A program made the translations under genes and the position numbers. The notes under the pieces are model-generated. The model was not told the origin of the DNA and made no database searches. It saw nothing but the letters and a program-made list of their open reading frames with translations. Below, piece by piece: positions 6,311-7,030 of a stretch of 7,030 bases of DNA. Location of the stretch: assembly GCA_045640725.1 (NCBI GenBank), contig JAZUFN010000265.1, positions 1 to 7,030 on the forward strand, written 5' to 3'. This DNA is from RGIG3528 sp045640725 (GTDB lineage Bacteria > Bacillota > Clostridia > Lachnospirales > Lachnospiraceae). Positions within the stretch are counted from its first letter, which is position 1. Every line of letters starts with the position of its first letter.

Positions 6311-6348
6311 AAAAAAAATCGAGAAGGATTTACCTTCCCGATTTTTTT
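6311..6348 (-). terminator. Rho-independent terminator of the arabinanase gene
   Basis: In the minus-strand transcript, bases 6348-6333 pair with 6327-6312 around a 5-base loop, including a G-U pair (6338 with 6322), and the stem leads into eight U (6318-6311). On the plus strand that same pair becomes a C-A mismatch, so the structure favours minus-strand transcription. It starts 6 bases after the arabinanase stop codon and separates that gene from the HAD operon. Confidence 0.9.
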
Positions 6349-6354
6349 GGCAAC

Positions 6355-7030
6355 TTATTTAAAGCTCTTCACGCCCCAGATAGTCAACTGGTTTGTGTCC
6401 CCGAGAGCAGTAAATACTGTGGTTTCTATAGTGGAATTCTCCACCTTCATATTGAACATGAGGCCGGAATAGCATACATCATCAATGGTAATGTAGATAT
6501 ATGGCTTACCGTCCACCAGCTCCCATTTTCCTTCGTAAGCTCCGGTAATGGTGCCGTCCTCATTAAGATTAGCAAATTTAGGCTTCTTAGCCTCCAGCTT
6601 CGCATAATCAATATTAAGTTCATGAAGTATGATCTCATACTGACCGGCTACTGCCTTCTTATCTACGCCCTTATTGTAGTCCACTACCTCTCCATCGGTC
6701 TGGAAAGGCGCTGCTACCAGCCAGCCTTCCTTGTTTTGGAAAAGCTGATGAACTTTTACGAAATGACCCTCGGTACCGTTGGTAGTACGGGTATGATAAA
6801 CAATAAATGCTCTGCCGTCGTCATCCACAAAGGCTGAATTGTGTCCCTGTGCCACCTGGCCGTAATTAAAGGTACGCCATTTATATCCGCCAAACAGTCT
6901 GATACCCACACTGTCATTAAAGTTCTTTACATAAGAATCATAAAAAGCAGGATTGCCCTTTTCATCTACAAAATCACGATCAGGATACTGGCTTCTGAAC
7001 ACTCTGATATTGTAGCCACCTGCTGCCTCT
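6355..7030 (-). CDS. GH43 endo-alpha-1,5-L-arabinanase, C-terminal part (5' end off window)
   Basis: The frame is open to the right edge, so the start lies outside. The visible part begins near GGYNIRVFRSQYPD, a segment typical of the late propeller blades of family GH43 arabinanases. GHNSAFVDDDGRAFIVYHTR follows, with the conserved Gly-His-Asn and a His-rich strand. The last ~100 residues (from about AGQYEIILHEL to the end) match the C-terminal beta domain found on extracellular endo-arabinanases (Pfam GH43_C type). The enzyme would cleave alpha-1,5-linked arabinan of plant cell walls, likely outside the cell, but the signal peptide is not in view. An internal GTG at 7002 is not a credible start because the homologous frame continues upstream. 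It closes with the terminator at 6311-6348, so it forms a unit separate from the HAD operon. Confidence 0.9.
   Translation of the reverse strand, partial: EAAGGYNIRVFRSQYPDRDFVDEKGNPAFYDSYVKNFNDSVGIRLFGGYKWRTFNYGQVAQGHNSAFVDDDGRAFIVYHTRTTNGTEGHFVKVHQLFQNKEGWLVAAPFQTDGEVVDYNKGVDKKAVAGQYEIILHELNIDYAKLEAKKPKFANLNEDGTITGAYEGKWELVDGKPYIYITIDDVCYSGLMFNMKVENSTIETTVFTALGDTNQLTIWGVKSFK

Noticed and set aside
1..7030. CRISPR array, transposon, tRNA or rRNA
   Set aside because: I saw no spaced direct repeats beyond the local 14-bp repeat at 1177-1213, no transposase frame or paired terminal repeats, and no cloverleaf-like or rRNA-like segment by eye.

Overview
The window looks like a chromosomal segment of a Gram-positive anaerobe of the Clostridia, most likely a Lachnospiraceae-type gut or rumen bacterium of the Butyrivibrio/Roseburia sort. 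The signs are a YesN-style response regulator, a GH43 arabinanase, a YugP-type membrane metallopeptidase, strong GGAG ribosome-binding sites and AT-rich sigma-A-like promoters. The genus is inferred from gene content and style, not proven.

Layout. From 1 to 973 on the minus strand lies the first 324 codons of a response regulator whose C-terminus is off the window. A 247-base divergent intergenic region follows. It carries a promoter for each direction, a perfect 17-bp palindrome inside the regulator promoter, a 5'-UTR hairpin and three copies of AGGAGATAA before the next start. On the plus strand, 1221-1730 encodes a 169-residue cysteine-free protein. It has a short leader-like N-terminus, a Pro/Ser/Thr linker and a Trp-containing beta-rich C-terminal domain. 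A 13-bp hairpin separates it from a complete ABC exporter half-transporter (1804-3582). Converging on the exporter with one base between stop codons is a minus-strand operon, read from right to left: a HAD-like hydrolase (6264-5560), a YugP zinc metallopeptidase (5527-4841) and a 412-residue fusion of a PqqD/RRE-like domain to an HPr-kinase-like domain (4822-3584). The right edge holds the C-terminal part of a GH43 endo-arabinanase (minus strand), closed by a strong terminator at 6311-6348.

How the genes may work together. The 169-residue protein has no Sec signal but sits directly before an exporter, and a protein joining a peptide-recognition fold to a P-loop phosphotransferase fold lies on the other side. 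Such parts occur in RiPP (ribosomally made, modified peptide) clusters, including kinase-tailored lasso peptides. Here, however, the substrate would be a folded 17-kDa protein rather than a short peptide, and no cyclase, radical-SAM enzyme or C39 peptidase is visible. The working idea is an RRE-guided modification and ABC export system for a small surface or secreted beta-sandwich protein. This is inference from gene order and domain content. HAD, YugP, the response regulator and the arabinanase may be unrelated neighbours.
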